Below the pieces are notes generated by a model that saw only the letters and a program-made list of their open reading frames with translations, had not been told where the DNA came from and ran no database searches. A stretch of 22,347 nucleotides of DNA from UBA724 sp049596815. Lineage in GTDB: Bacteria; Bacteroidota; Bacteroidia; Flavobacteriales; Flavobacteriaceae. Where the stretch lies: positions 1-22,347 of the forward strand of contig JBMYLY010000022.1 in NCBI GenBank assembly GCA_049596815.1, given 5' to 3'. Position numbers and translations under genes: made by a program. Shown one piece after another: positions 15,347 to 21,899 of the stretch; positions within the stretch are counted from its first letter, which is position 1; each line of letters starts with the position of its first letter.

Positions 15347-15354
15347 CAAATTTA
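15347..15354 (-). promoter_or_regulatory. Predicted -7 box (TAAATTTG) for the 484-residue gene
   Basis: Minus-strand TAAATTTG fits TAnnTTTG and lies 16 bases before the ATG at 15330. A 6-base inverted repeat fills the space between them. No convincing -33 element was found. Confidence 0.5.
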
Positions 15355-15386
15355 ACAAACTTCGAGAGAAAAAAGCTTGTTTAAAT

Positions 15387-15404
15387 CAACTATCTGAATA
15401 GTTG
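15387..15404. repeat. Inverted repeat CAACTAT-CTGA-ATAGTTG in an AT-rich gap
   Basis: Seven-base perfect arms with a four-base centre lie in the divergent 216-base gap between the 484-residue gene and the VOC gene. The remainder of that gap is strongly AT-rich (for example ATATATAAAT). The repeat could be an operator or a hairpin; it lacks a trailing T-run on either strand. Confidence 0.35.
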
Positions 15405-15546
15405 GATTGGTGTTTGTGTTAAATTTAAATATATATAAATCACAGATTGATTACCTTTTATTTTTAATATTTTTAACACTCATATATTGCTATTTTTATG
15501 AAAGTCTTTGAATCAATTTTCAATAATCCCTAAATTATTAAACCCT

Positions 15547-15918
15547 ATGACCCTACGCAAAGAAACAGACTTTCCAGTGGCCGTTGAATCTTGGGGATGG
15601 AAGTTCCACCATATTGGTATTCCCACTAACGAACATAAAGTCGGAGAAAGGCATTTGACTGACTTAAAATTTTCAGTTTCAGGCTTTCCAACCAGTCCCT
15701 TTGGGGTAGAGTGGATGCGGTTTGAAAAGGATTGCGAATTGCCTGAACTGATTCAGAAAGTTTCACACATTGCTTTTGTAGTTAATGATTTGGACCACGA
15801 ACTCCGAAAGAAACATTGCAACATACTTGTAAAGCCCAATGCTCCGATGAAAGGTATCCGTGTAGCTATGATTGAATATGACGGCTGTCCTTTAGAATTG
15901 ATAGAAATAGAGGATTAA
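15547..15918 (+). CDS. VOC-superfamily (glyoxalase-fold) protein
   Basis: With the ATG at 15547 the product has 123 residues and begins MTLRKETDFPVAVES. Two babab units typical of the vicinal-oxygen-chelate fold are visible: WKFHHIGIPT near residues 18-27 and VSHIAFVVNDLDHEL near residues 75-90, with EYDGCPLELIEIE closing the second unit. The histidines in HHIG and SHIAF and the glutamate in LELIE are the kind of residues that bind a metal in this fold, but which are used is not certain. The frame is also open from a TTG at 15508, but that extension (NQFSIIPKLLNP) looks non-coding. The gene is free-standing after an AT-rich gap. Substrate unknown. Confidence 0.78.
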   Translation: MTLRKETDFPVAVESWGWKFHHIGIPTNEHKVGERHLTDLKFSVSGFPTSPFGVEWMRFEKDCELPELIQKVSHIAFVVNDLDHELRKKHCNILVKPNAPMKGIRVAMIEYDGCPLELIEIED

Positions 15919-15951
15919 ATTTCAGCAAGTAGGGTCATTTTAGACAAATGT

Positions 15952-15969
15952 TTGAGAAAGACCTCTCAA
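15952..15969 (+). terminator. Weak candidate hairpin after the VOC gene
   Basis: TTGAGA (15952-15957) can pair with TCTCAA (15964-15969) around a six-base loop, followed shortly by TCTTTT. It lies between the VOC stop at 15918 and the next promoter box. The stem is short and A/T-rich, so termination is only a possibility. Confidence 0.2.
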
Positions 15970-15983
15970 TCTTTTGGATTCCC

Positions 15984-15991
15984 TAGTTTTG
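15984..15991 (+). promoter_or_regulatory. Predicted -7 box (TAGTTTTG) for the metallo-hydrolase gene
   Basis: TAGTTTTG matches TAnnTTTG and sits 15 bases before the TTG start at 16007. That short spacing resembles the nth and lolD promoters in this window and supports the TTG as start. Confidence 0.45.
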
Positions 15992-16006
15992 TAAAAAATC
16001 AAAGTC

Positions 16007-16774
16007 TTGACCATCACCTTTCTTGGCACCGGCACTTCTCAGGGTATCCCAGTGATAGGCAGCACGCATCCTGTGTGTATGTCTGAGGATAAGCGCGACA
16101 AACGTTTGCGTTCCTCTGTTTTGTTGTCTTGGGACAGTGCGCACTATGTCATCGATTGTGGGCCAGATTTCAGGCAACAGATGCTCCAAGTGGGTTGTTC
16201 CTATATCGATGGGATTTTGTTTACCCATGAACATGCAGACCACACAGCAGGTATCGATGATATCAGACCCTACTTCTTCAGACAAGGGAATATTCCCATT
16301 TATGCACTACCTAGAGTTCTTGAAAACCTCACCAAGCGATTTGATTACATCATGAGTGCTGAAAACAAATATCCGGGTGCGCCTTCTGTACAGGCACATG
16401 CTTTACATCCGGAAACGCCTTTTAAACTTCACAACAAAACGGTGACCCCCATTTTGGGGCTTCATAACCGCATAGAAGTGTTGGGGTTTCGCATTGACAA
16501 CTTTGCCTATTTGACCGATATCAAAACCATTGCAGAAAGTGAAATTGCCAAACTCCACGGACTGGAGGTCTTGGTGCTCAATGCCCTTCGTGAAGCGCCC
16601 CATCATTCACATCTCAATCTGGAAGAAGCCATTGAGTTAAGTCAAAAAATAAGCGCCAAAAAGACCTATTTTACCCACATCAGCCACCTATTGGGTTTTC
16701 ATGCAGAGGTCGAAAAAAAACTCCCCAATAACGTACATTTGGCCTATGATTTTTTAAATATATCGCTTCCATGA
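16007..16774 (+). CDS. Metallo-beta-lactamase-fold hydrolase
   Basis: The 255-residue protein begins at a TTG (MTITFLGTGTSQGIPVIG), which aligns exactly with the usual family start M-K-I/V-T-F-L-G-T-G-T-S; no ATG or GTG is available before an upstream stop. The di-metal motif HxHxDH is intact as THEHADHTAG (His74, His76, Asp78, His79). CGPDFRQQM and a later LTDIKTI and HISHLLGFH complete the pattern of a PhnP-like or RNase Z-like phosphodiesterase branch, though the substrate is not known. It is cytoplasmic by sequence. Its stop overlaps the ATG of the next gene as ATGA (16771-16774), so the two are translationally coupled. Confidence 0.9.
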   Translation: MTITFLGTGTSQGIPVIGSTHPVCMSEDKRDKRLRSSVLLSWDSAHYVIDCGPDFRQQMLQVGCSYIDGILFTHEHADHTAGIDDIRPYFFRQGNIPIYALPRVLENLTKRFDYIMSAENKYPGAPSVQAHALHPETPFKLHNKTVTPILGLHNRIEVLGFRIDNFAYLTDIKTIAESEIAKLHGLEVLVLNALREAPHHSHLNLEEAIELSQKISAKKTYFTHISHLLGFHAEVEKKLPNNVHLAYDFLNISLP

Positions 16775-17250
16775 CACGAAAGATTTTTCAATACCTATTT
16801 TTCTTTGCCCTTCTCATAGCGCTTTTCTTTTATGTCAATGCACGCAATCAAAGCAATTTTTATAGTGACAAACTAGAGCGTTTGGTAAACAAAGCCGAAC
16901 TCTTAACCGATTCAATTGCCCAACTCACTATCAACCATCAAAGCAAGGCCTATTTTTCTTTGGAAGGAAATCACGATGCACAATCCCAGCACCAGGGGCT
17001 ATCTTCCGATTTTATTGAGGGTATGATTGAAGACGAGATATTGTCTCTCAATGAAAAATCGGGTGGCAATCCATTGCTAAAACCCTTGGGCAAAGATTTT
17101 ATCATCAACAAAATTCAAGTCGTCAACCACCAATGGGTCTTGGCCGATTGTACGGATGGAGATCGTTGGGGCGATGTGCTGATGACTTATGATATTGACC
17201 TCAAAAACAAAGTGACACTCAAGCTGATAGACCACGTCTTTTACCCTTGA
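16771..17250 (+). CDS. Small membrane-anchored protein coupled to the metallo-hydrolase
   Basis: The 159-residue protein has one N-terminal membrane segment (about residues 6-23, FQYLFFFALLIALFFYVN) with positive charges before it, so the bulk should face the periplasm or be tethered to the inner membrane. A short coiled-coil-like stretch follows (YSDKLERLVNKAELLTDSIAQL). The C-terminal half (INKIQVVNHQWVLADCTDGDRWGDVLMTYDI) looks globular and conserved in style; I recall similar proteins next to the metallo-hydrolase gene in Flavobacteriia, sometimes labelled hydrolase without evidence. No catalytic motif is visible. It overlaps the metallo-hydrolase gene by four bases and the esterase gene on the other strand by ten. 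Confidence 0.78.
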   Translation: MTRKIFQYLFFFALLIALFFYVNARNQSNFYSDKLERLVNKAELLTDSIAQLTINHQSKAYFSLEGNHDAQSQHQGLSSDFIEGMIEDEILSLNEKSGGNPLLKPLGKDFIINKIQVVNHQWVLADCTDGDRWGDVLMTYDIDLKNKVTLKLIDHVFYP

Positions 17251-17894
17251 TAGGCGCGTAGTTGTTCATGCCACTTGAGCAAATCTTGAAAACCTTTCTG
17301 TCCTAGTGTATGCCCCACAGGCTCATAAGAAACTTTTGGTTTGATACCGTTTTCTTCTAACAATCCAACGGATCGTTTGCCCCAATCAAAGGGAACCACT
17401 TCGTCCAAAGTTCCATGGGCAACAAAAACATGAGGTGGGGTAGAAATGGGTTGAAGTTTTGTGATGTTTTCATTCAAATAACCACTCAATACCGCTATAC
17501 TGGTAAATTTTTCAGGGTAAGACAATCCCAAAGCATAACTCAAAATACCTCCTTGGCTAAAGCCTAATAAGTGAATTTGTGTTTTGTCATAGGGGTGCTC
17601 ATCATTGAGTTCATCTAAAAAACGATGTATGTGTTTTATAGATGCTTTGGCTTGGTTGTCATCCGACCATTTGCCTTGCTCTTGGTCAAAATGGATGGCA
17701 TACCAAGCATGTCCCATGGGCTGAAGCGAATAGGGCGCACGCACAGAAACCACCAAAAAATCTTCGTGAAGATACTCAGCAAAGGAAAAAAGATCGTGTT
17801 CGTTGCTGCCATATCCATGCATTAGCAATAACAATGGAGGGGGGGGTGTTTTTTGCTTTTTGGGCGGACGGAAATTATACTCGAGGCTGGCCAA
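17241..17894 (-). CDS. Serine alpha/beta hydrolase (phospholipase/carboxylesterase family)
   Basis: The protein (217 residues from the TTG at 17894) belongs to the YpfH/carboxylesterase-like alpha/beta hydrolases. The oxyanion-loop motif is LLLLMHGYGSNEHDLF. The nucleophile elbow is GFSQGG with Ser113, and Asp164 (GTLDEVVP) and His195 (VGHTLG) complete the triad. No ATG occurs in frame before the fold begins. I prefer the TTG at 17894, four bases after the stop of the dihydroorotase-like gene, because it gives the family's N-terminus (ASLEYNFRPP); a TTG at 17933 would add 13 residues and overlap that gene by 35 bases. Codons for four prolines include an uninterrupted run of eight C on the coding strand (17839-17846). 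No signal peptide is seen. Substrate unknown. Confidence 0.88.
   Translation of the reverse strand: MASLEYNFRPPKKQKTPPPPLLLLMHGYGSNEHDLFSFAEYLHEDFLVVSVRAPYSLQPMGHAWYAIHFDQEQGKWSDDNQAKASIKHIHRFLDELNDEHPYDKTQIHLLGFSQGGILSYALGLSYPEKFTSIAVLSGYLNENITKLQPISTPPHVFVAHGTLDEVVPFDWGKRSVGLLEENGIKPKVSYEPVGHTLGQKGFQDLLKWHEQLRAYQG
17839..17846. repeat. Homopolymer G8/C8 tract inside the esterase coding region
   Basis: Eight consecutive G on the plus strand (C on the coding strand) lie about 16 codons into the esterase gene, spanning the proline codons of TPPPPL. Tracts of this kind are prone to slippage; gain or loss of one base would shift the frame before the catalytic residues. Confidence 0.7.
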
Positions 17895-17898
17895 AGAA

Positions 17899-19155
17899 TT
17901 AGTCTTGGTTGAGATGCATTTTACTTTGAGCAATCACACCATACACAGTGCCAGAAAATTGCATGCCTAAGTAGGCGCTGTTCTTTGAAGAGGAAAGGAT
18001 GGTGCTTTTATCGTGTGTATGGGTACCGTCGGGTGAAAACAAGGTTATGTCAGCTATAAAGCCTTCTTCGATGGGGTTTTCGGGTACGCCGAACCGATTT
18101 TTGCCTCGGTTGAGCAAGTCTATACTTTGTTCAAGTCCAAAAATGCCATACAAAGCACCAAAGGCAGTCTCTAATCCGATGCTTCCATAAGAGGCATGTT
18201 CTAGCTCCATTTTTTTATGCTCGATATCCATCGGTTGGTGGTCTGAAGTAACCATGTCAATAACCCCGTCTTTGAGCCCTTTTATCAAAGCCTTCTGATC
18301 GCTCTTTGTACGAAGTGGCGGCATGAGCTTGTATCTTGTATCAAAGCCAGTCAGTGCCTCGTCTGTGAGCACAAGATTGTGTATGGCAACACTACAACTC
18401 ACGTCCAGTCCTTGTTTTTTGGCTTGTTTGATCAACTCAACCGAGGCTGCGGTTGAAATGGTCGGAATATGTAGCTTTCCACCTGCGTAAGCCAATAAAG
18501 CCAAGTCTCTTCTAACACGTAGTTCTTCTGCCAAACTCGGAATGCCAGAGAGTCCTAATGAGGTGCTCACTTTTCCTTCGTGCATCACTCCGTCTCTACA
18601 CAATTGACTATCGATAGGGAAAGACTCTATTATGGCATCAAAACCTTGGGCATATTGAAGTGCCAACAAGAGTAAATGGGCATTGTCTACAGGTTGTTTG
18701 TGGTTGCTGAAAGCAGCGGCTCCAGCCTGATGCAAATCATGTAATTCAGCCAATTTTTCTAGGTCACCCTCCGACGAAAGACCTGCCTTGGGATACAATG
18801 TTGTTACGGCGTCAGCGGATTTTCGAAGCAAAAAGGAAATATCTGCTTTGCTTGTAGGTGTGGGGTGGGTGTTGGTATTGTAGGCGATGTGTGCAAAACC
18901 ACAGGACTGCGCCACCTTTAGTCCGTGTGTTAAGGTTTCCCGTTCCTCATAGCCGGGTTCACCAAAAGACACACTGCTGTCAAACCACCCTTGGGAAACA
19001 TGTAAATGATCCCGTTGAATGATATGAGCCTTTGGGGCGGATACGTTTTTAGCAATTTTTTGAATCTTGCCTTTATCAATAAGAATATCGAATGTGTTGC
19101 TGTGAAAGCTGCTTTTGGGGTCGATAATTTTTGCGGCTTTGAGTAGTATGGTCAT
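17899..19155 (-). CDS. Dihydroorotase-like protein without the metal-binding site
   Basis: The 418-residue protein has the amidohydrolase layout of class I dihydroorotase: N-terminal beta sandwich (LLKAAKIIDPKSSFHSN), TIM barrel and C-terminal sandwich (GFIADITLFSPDG). It matches Bacteroidota proteins annotated dihydroorotase. The active site is degenerate. The canonical D-x-H-x-H-x-R-E-P-G is DSSVSFGEPG (59-68), replacing both histidines by serine and the substrate arginine by glycine. The usual DDG is NHK (150-152), the H-x-x-H-x-S-T motif is HIPTIST (228-234) without the second histidine, and DHAPH is DHQPM (304-308). Only the last Asp304 is kept. It is therefore unlikely to be an active metal-dependent dihydroorotase; a structural partner or a different role, like non-catalytic homologues paired with aspartate carbamoyltransferase in Pseudomonas, is possible. 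Confidence 0.85.
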   Translation of the reverse strand: MTILLKAAKIIDPKSSFHSNTFDILIDKGKIQKIAKNVSAPKAHIIQRDHLHVSQGWFDSSVSFGEPGYEERETLTHGLKVAQSCGFAHIAYNTNTHPTPTSKADISFLLRKSADAVTTLYPKAGLSSEGDLEKLAELHDLHQAGAAAFSNHKQPVDNAHLLLLALQYAQGFDAIIESFPIDSQLCRDGVMHEGKVSTSLGLSGIPSLAEELRVRRDLALLAYAGGKLHIPTISTAASVELIKQAKKQGLDVSCSVAIHNLVLTDEALTGFDTRYKLMPPLRTKSDQKALIKGLKDGVIDMVTSDHQPMDIEHKKMELEHASYGSIGLETAFGALYGIFGLEQSIDLLNRGKNRFGVPENPIEEGFIADITLFSPDGTHTHDKSTILSSSKNSAYLGMQFSGTVYGVIAQSKMHLNQD

Positions 19156-19180
19156 ACAAAAATTACGATATAAGATCGCA

Positions 19181-19188
19181 CAAAGATA
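19181..19188 (-). promoter_or_regulatory. Predicted -7 box (TATCTTTG) for the dihydroorotase-like gene
   Basis: Minus-strand TATCTTTG lies 25 bases before the ATG at 19155, in the 54-base gap after the TIGR02757 gene. It suggests that the dihydroorotase-like and esterase genes can be transcribed independently of lolD. Confidence 0.45.
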
Positions 19189-19209
19189 GAAATACTATTT
19201 CAAATCGAT

Positions 19210-19980
19210 TCAAAACTTTTCAAACACCCCCAACCCAAACAAAGCAAAGTCGTATTTAACAGGGTCTTGTGGGTCTAGTTTTCGAAGATTTTTGTCCAAT
19301 TCCATTAAAGCTTTTAGATCGTTTTGTTTGCGATGCAGCAGTCCCAATTTACGTGCCACATTTCCACTGTGTACATCCAATGGACAGGAAAGTTTTGAGG
19401 GACTGATGTTTTTCCAAATCCCAAAATCTACACCGTTGGGATCTTTGCGTACCATCCAACGCAGAAACATATGCAGCCTTTTGGCGGCAGAACCTTTTTG
19501 TGGGTTAGAAACATGTTTGGATGTGCGTTGGGGGTAGGGGATATCAAAAAACGCTTTTCTAAAGCGGCTGATTGCATTGTGAAGGTGTTCTTCATCGTTT
19601 TTTGGCAAAAACAGTGTCTCCATACTTCTGTTTCTGGAATAGATGTTTTTTAAAGCCTGGACAAAAAACAGAACATCAACCTCATTAAATGTACGATGTA
19701 CAAATCCGTTCAGGGCTTTGAGGTCGTCGCTAGAGGCGTGCATGACAAAGTCGTAGGGCGCATTGCCCATTCTTTCCATTAAGTTTTGTGCATTTTTGAT
19801 AATGCTAGCCCGATTGCCCCATGCTATGGTTGCCGCGAAAAAGGCTGCAATTTCGATGTCTTGTTTATGGGTAAACTGTTTGGGGACTTGAATCGGATCG
19901 GATACTACAAACCGCGGGTTGTTGTATTGTTTCACTTTTTGGTTTAGGAAATCGCGAAGTTCGGAAGCATTTATACCCAT
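19210..19980 (-). CDS. TIGR02757 family protein (DUF2400), function unknown
   Basis: The 256-residue protein matches the TIGR02757 family, which is common in Bacteroidota and has no established activity. Recognisable parts are the N-terminal PRFVVSDPIQVPKQF and IEIAAFFAATIAWGNR, a middle segment GSAAKRLHMFLRWMVRKD around residues 160-180, and SCPLDVHSGNVARKLGLL near residue 200. The resemblance of GNR-SI-, RL-MFLRWMVR and the VHSG-VARKLGL segment to helical DNA glycosylase-like folds has struck me, but I cannot support a reaction. No signal or membrane segment is visible. The ATG lies 10 bases inside the 3' end of the ABC ATPase gene, so the two are co-transcribed and probably coupled. Confidence 0.88.
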   Translation of the reverse strand: MGINASELRDFLNQKVKQYNNPRFVVSDPIQVPKQFTHKQDIEIAAFFAATIAWGNRASIIKNAQNLMERMGNAPYDFVMHASSDDLKALNGFVHRTFNEVDVLFFVQALKNIYSRNRSMETLFLPKNDEEHLHNAISRFRKAFFDIPYPQRTSKHVSNPQKGSAAKRLHMFLRWMVRKDPNGVDFGIWKNISPSKLSCPLDVHSGNVARKLGLLHRKQNDLKALMELDKNLRKLDPQDPVKYDFALFGLGVFEKF

Positions 19981-20630
19981 CGTCCATCCACCAAACTGAG
20001 GGTTCTGTCGCTAATGGCAGCCAAATCCTTGTTGTGAGTTACCAGTACGATGGTCTGATCAAAATTTTCGCGCACGTCCAACAGCAGTTGGTGAAGTTGT
20101 TTGGCAGTTTTGCTGTCCAAATTGCCACTAGGCTCATCGGCCAAAAGTACTGAAGGTTTGTTTATCAAGGCACGCGCTACGGCCACCCGTTGTTGTTCTC
20201 CTCCAGATAACATATTGGGCTTGTGGTGCGCTCTTTTGGCCAAACCCAAGTAATATAAAAGTGCAAGTGCTTGATTTTCAGCTTCCGACTTAGGTGTTTT
20301 TTTTATGAGTGCGGGAATACAAACATTTTCCAAAGCAGAAAATTCAGGTAGCAATTGGTGGGATTGAAACACAAAACCCAACTGTTCATTTCGAAATTTC
20401 GCCAACGCATCTCCTTTGAGGTCCAACACATTGGTGTTGTTGATTCGCACTTGACTTTCTGTGTGGGGGTTGGGTTTGTCCAAAGTGCCAAGTATGTTGA
20501 GTAAGGTCGTTTTTCCTGCACCGGATGGACCTGTGATAGCGACAATCTCATTTTTTTGGATGGTCAAGTTTATGCCGGACAAAACCTGTACTTCTCCATA
20601 TGATTTGTGTAAACTGCGCGCTTCAATCAT
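19971..20630 (-). CDS. LolD/MacB-type ABC transporter ATP-binding protein
   Basis: The 219-residue protein is a complete ABC ATPase: Walker A GPSGAGKTT (34-42), Q-loop FVFQSHQLLPEFSALENV, signature LSGGEQQR (141-148), Walker B VLLADEP (161-167) followed by SGNLDS, and the switch histidine in VLVTHNKD. The order and the LLPEFSALENV segment place it in the LolD/MacB/FtsE-like group that powers periplasmic or outer-membrane lipoprotein traffic. LolD is the most likely role in a diderm, but the LolC/E permease genes are not in the window, so the partner is unknown. It starts at an ATG 13 bases after a TAAATTTG box and is followed, with a 10-base overlap, by the TIGR02757 gene. Confidence 0.88.
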   Translation of the reverse strand: MIEARSLHKSYGEVQVLSGINLTIQKNEIVAITGPSGAGKTTLLNILGTLDKPNPHTESQVRINNTNVLDLKGDALAKFRNEQLGFVFQSHQLLPEFSALENVCIPALIKKTPKSEAENQALALLYYLGLAKRAHHKPNMLSGGEQQRVAVARALINKPSVLLADEPSGNLDSKTAKQLHQLLLDVRENFDQTIVLVTHNKDLAAISDRTLSLVDGRWV

Positions 20631-20643
20631 GCAGGTAAAAATA

Positions 20644-20651
20644 CAAATTTA
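20644..20651 (-). promoter_or_regulatory. Predicted -7 box (TAAATTTG) for the ABC ATPase operon
   Basis: Minus-strand TAAATTTG lies 13 bases before the ATG at 20630, in the 118-base divergent gap with msrA. It gives a very short leader. No -33 element is obvious. Confidence 0.5.
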
Positions 20652-20718
20652 CAGAGTGATAGATACATTTTAGGATTATTAATTTACGATGACAACAGTA
20701 ACATTAAATAATTTTGTT

Positions 20719-20726
20719 TAAATTTG
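20719..20726 (+). promoter_or_regulatory. Predicted -7 box (TAAATTTG) for msrA-folE
   Basis: TAAATTTG on the plus strand lies 22 bases before the TTG start of msrA. It is identical to the box serving the divergent ABC ATPase gene; the two are separated by 67 AT-rich bases. Confidence 0.5.
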
Positions 20727-20748
20727 AATAAACACTTGTTAAACAAAA

Positions 20749-21282
20749 TTGGAAAAACGTGCAACATTTGCTGGAGGTTGTTTTTGGTGTACCGAAACTT
20801 TGTTTCATCGCCTAGATGGTGTCTTGGAGGTGGTCCCAGGTTATTCAGGTGGGCATATTAAAAACCCCGCCTACAGAGAAGTTTGTTCAGGTCGCACCGG
20901 GCATGCAGAGTGTGTGTCTATCCTATTTGATGACACTGTTGTTTCTTTTGAAACCCTTTTGGAAGTCTTTATGAACACGCATGACCCCACGACCCTAAAC
21001 CGTCAAGGAGAGGATGTAGGTACCCAATACCGTTCTGCTATTTTTTATCATGATGAAAGCCAGAAGGTCTTGGCTGAAGAGGCTCTTTCTAATACAGAAA
21101 CCAAATTGGGAACACCTGTCGTAACTGAAGTTGTGGCTTTTGATGTGTTTTATCCTGCTGAAGTTGACCACCATGACTATTACAACCAAAACCAAACGCA
21201 ACCCTATTGTGCGTATGTGATTACGCCCAAAGTGAAAAAATTATTAAAAGAATACAAGAACTATTTAAAAGAGGAAATATGA
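20749..21282 (+). CDS. msrA: Peptide-methionine (S)-S-oxide reductase MsrA
   Basis: MsrA repairs the S-epimer of methionine sulfoxide in proteins. The 177-residue product has the catalytic motif GCFWC (10-14, catalytic Cys11), the substrate-pocket segments PGYSGGHIKNPAYREVCSGR and GHAECV, and HDPTTLNRQGEDVGTQYRS, all diagnostic of the family. A further Cys in QPYCAYVI near the C-terminus may take part in recycling. The only possible start is a TTG at 20749; a stop lies three codons upstream and there is no ATG or GTG, giving MEKRATFAGGCFW. No signal peptide is seen, so it should act in the cytoplasm. Its stop overlaps the folE ATG as ATGA (21279-21282). Confidence 0.96.
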   Translation: MEKRATFAGGCFWCTETLFHRLDGVLEVVPGYSGGHIKNPAYREVCSGRTGHAECVSILFDDTVVSFETLLEVFMNTHDPTTLNRQGEDVGTQYRSAIFYHDESQKVLAEEALSNTETKLGTPVVTEVVAFDVFYPAEVDHHDYYNQNQTQPYCAYVITPKVKKLLKEYKNYLKEEI

Positions 21283-21875
21283 CATTTGAATCTATCGACA
21301 CCTATGACATCAGCATCACCAATGCCATTAAATCTCACTACAAGGACATCATTCACAACATTGGTGAAAACCAAAACCGTGAGGGGTTGATTGATACACC
21401 CAAGCGCGCTGCCAAAGCCATGCAGTTTCTCACCCAAGGTTATGACATGGACCCTGCAGCCATCCTTAAGGGTGCCATGTTTGCAGAGTCCTACAACGAA
21501 ATGGTATTGGTCAAGGATATTGAACTGTATTCTCTATGCGAACATCATATGTTGCCGTTTTTTGGCAAGGCCCATGTGGCCTATATCCCAGACGGCCATA
21601 TCGTAGGTTTGAGTAAAATCCCCCGTGTGGTGGACGTGTTTGCCCGCAGATTGCAAGTGCAAGAACGTCTTACAGAGCAAATCTTGGACTGCATCAATAC
21701 CACGCTAGAGCCCAAAGGGGTGGCGGTGGTTATTGAAGCGGCACACATGTGTATGATGATGCGTGGCGTACAAAAACAAAACTCCCTAACAACCACTTCC
21801 GGTTTTCGAGGTGCTTTTGAACAGATGGAAACCCGAAATGAGTTTCTAAAGCTCATTGACTCCAGTCTGTCGTAG
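21279..21875 (+). CDS. folE: GTP cyclohydrolase I
   Basis: FolE converts GTP to 7,8-dihydroneopterin triphosphate, the first step to tetrahydrofolate and a source of queuosine precursors. I choose the ATG at 21279 (198 residues), which overlaps the msrA stop and is preceded by GAGGAAAT, one of the few Shine-Dalgarno-like sites here; the 24 upstream codons open in this frame belong to msrA in another frame. The zinc ligands are Cys87 and His90 in LCEHHMLPF and Cys158 in HMCMMMRG, and the catalytic histidines His89 and His156 are present. GLSKIPRVVDVFARRLQVQERLTEQI is the conserved core. Coupling to msrA suggests shared expression, though the pathways differ. Confidence 0.97.
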   Translation: MTFESIDTYDISITNAIKSHYKDIIHNIGENQNREGLIDTPKRAAKAMQFLTQGYDMDPAAILKGAMFAESYNEMVLVKDIELYSLCEHHMLPFFGKAHVAYIPDGHIVGLSKIPRVVDVFARRLQVQERLTEQILDCINTTLEPKGVAVVIEAAHMCMMMRGVQKQNSLTTTSGFRGAFEQMETRNEFLKLIDSSLS

Positions 21876-21899
21876 CCTTGACATCATTGTTGTTAAAAA

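Noticed and set aside
17642..17902. 86-residue plus-strand ORF opposite the esterase gene
   Set aside because: It has no family resemblance and lies within a gene with an intact catalytic triad on the other strand; it is a shadow frame.
17899..19155. Assignment as active pyrC or allantoinase
   Set aside because: Both enzymes need the HxH pair and further histidines of the barrel, which are replaced here.
21207..21278. N-terminal extension of FolE (MCVCDYAQSEKII...)
   Set aside because: It is msrA read in another frame; the ATG at 21279 overlapping the msrA stop, with GAGGA before it, gives the normal FolE N-terminus.
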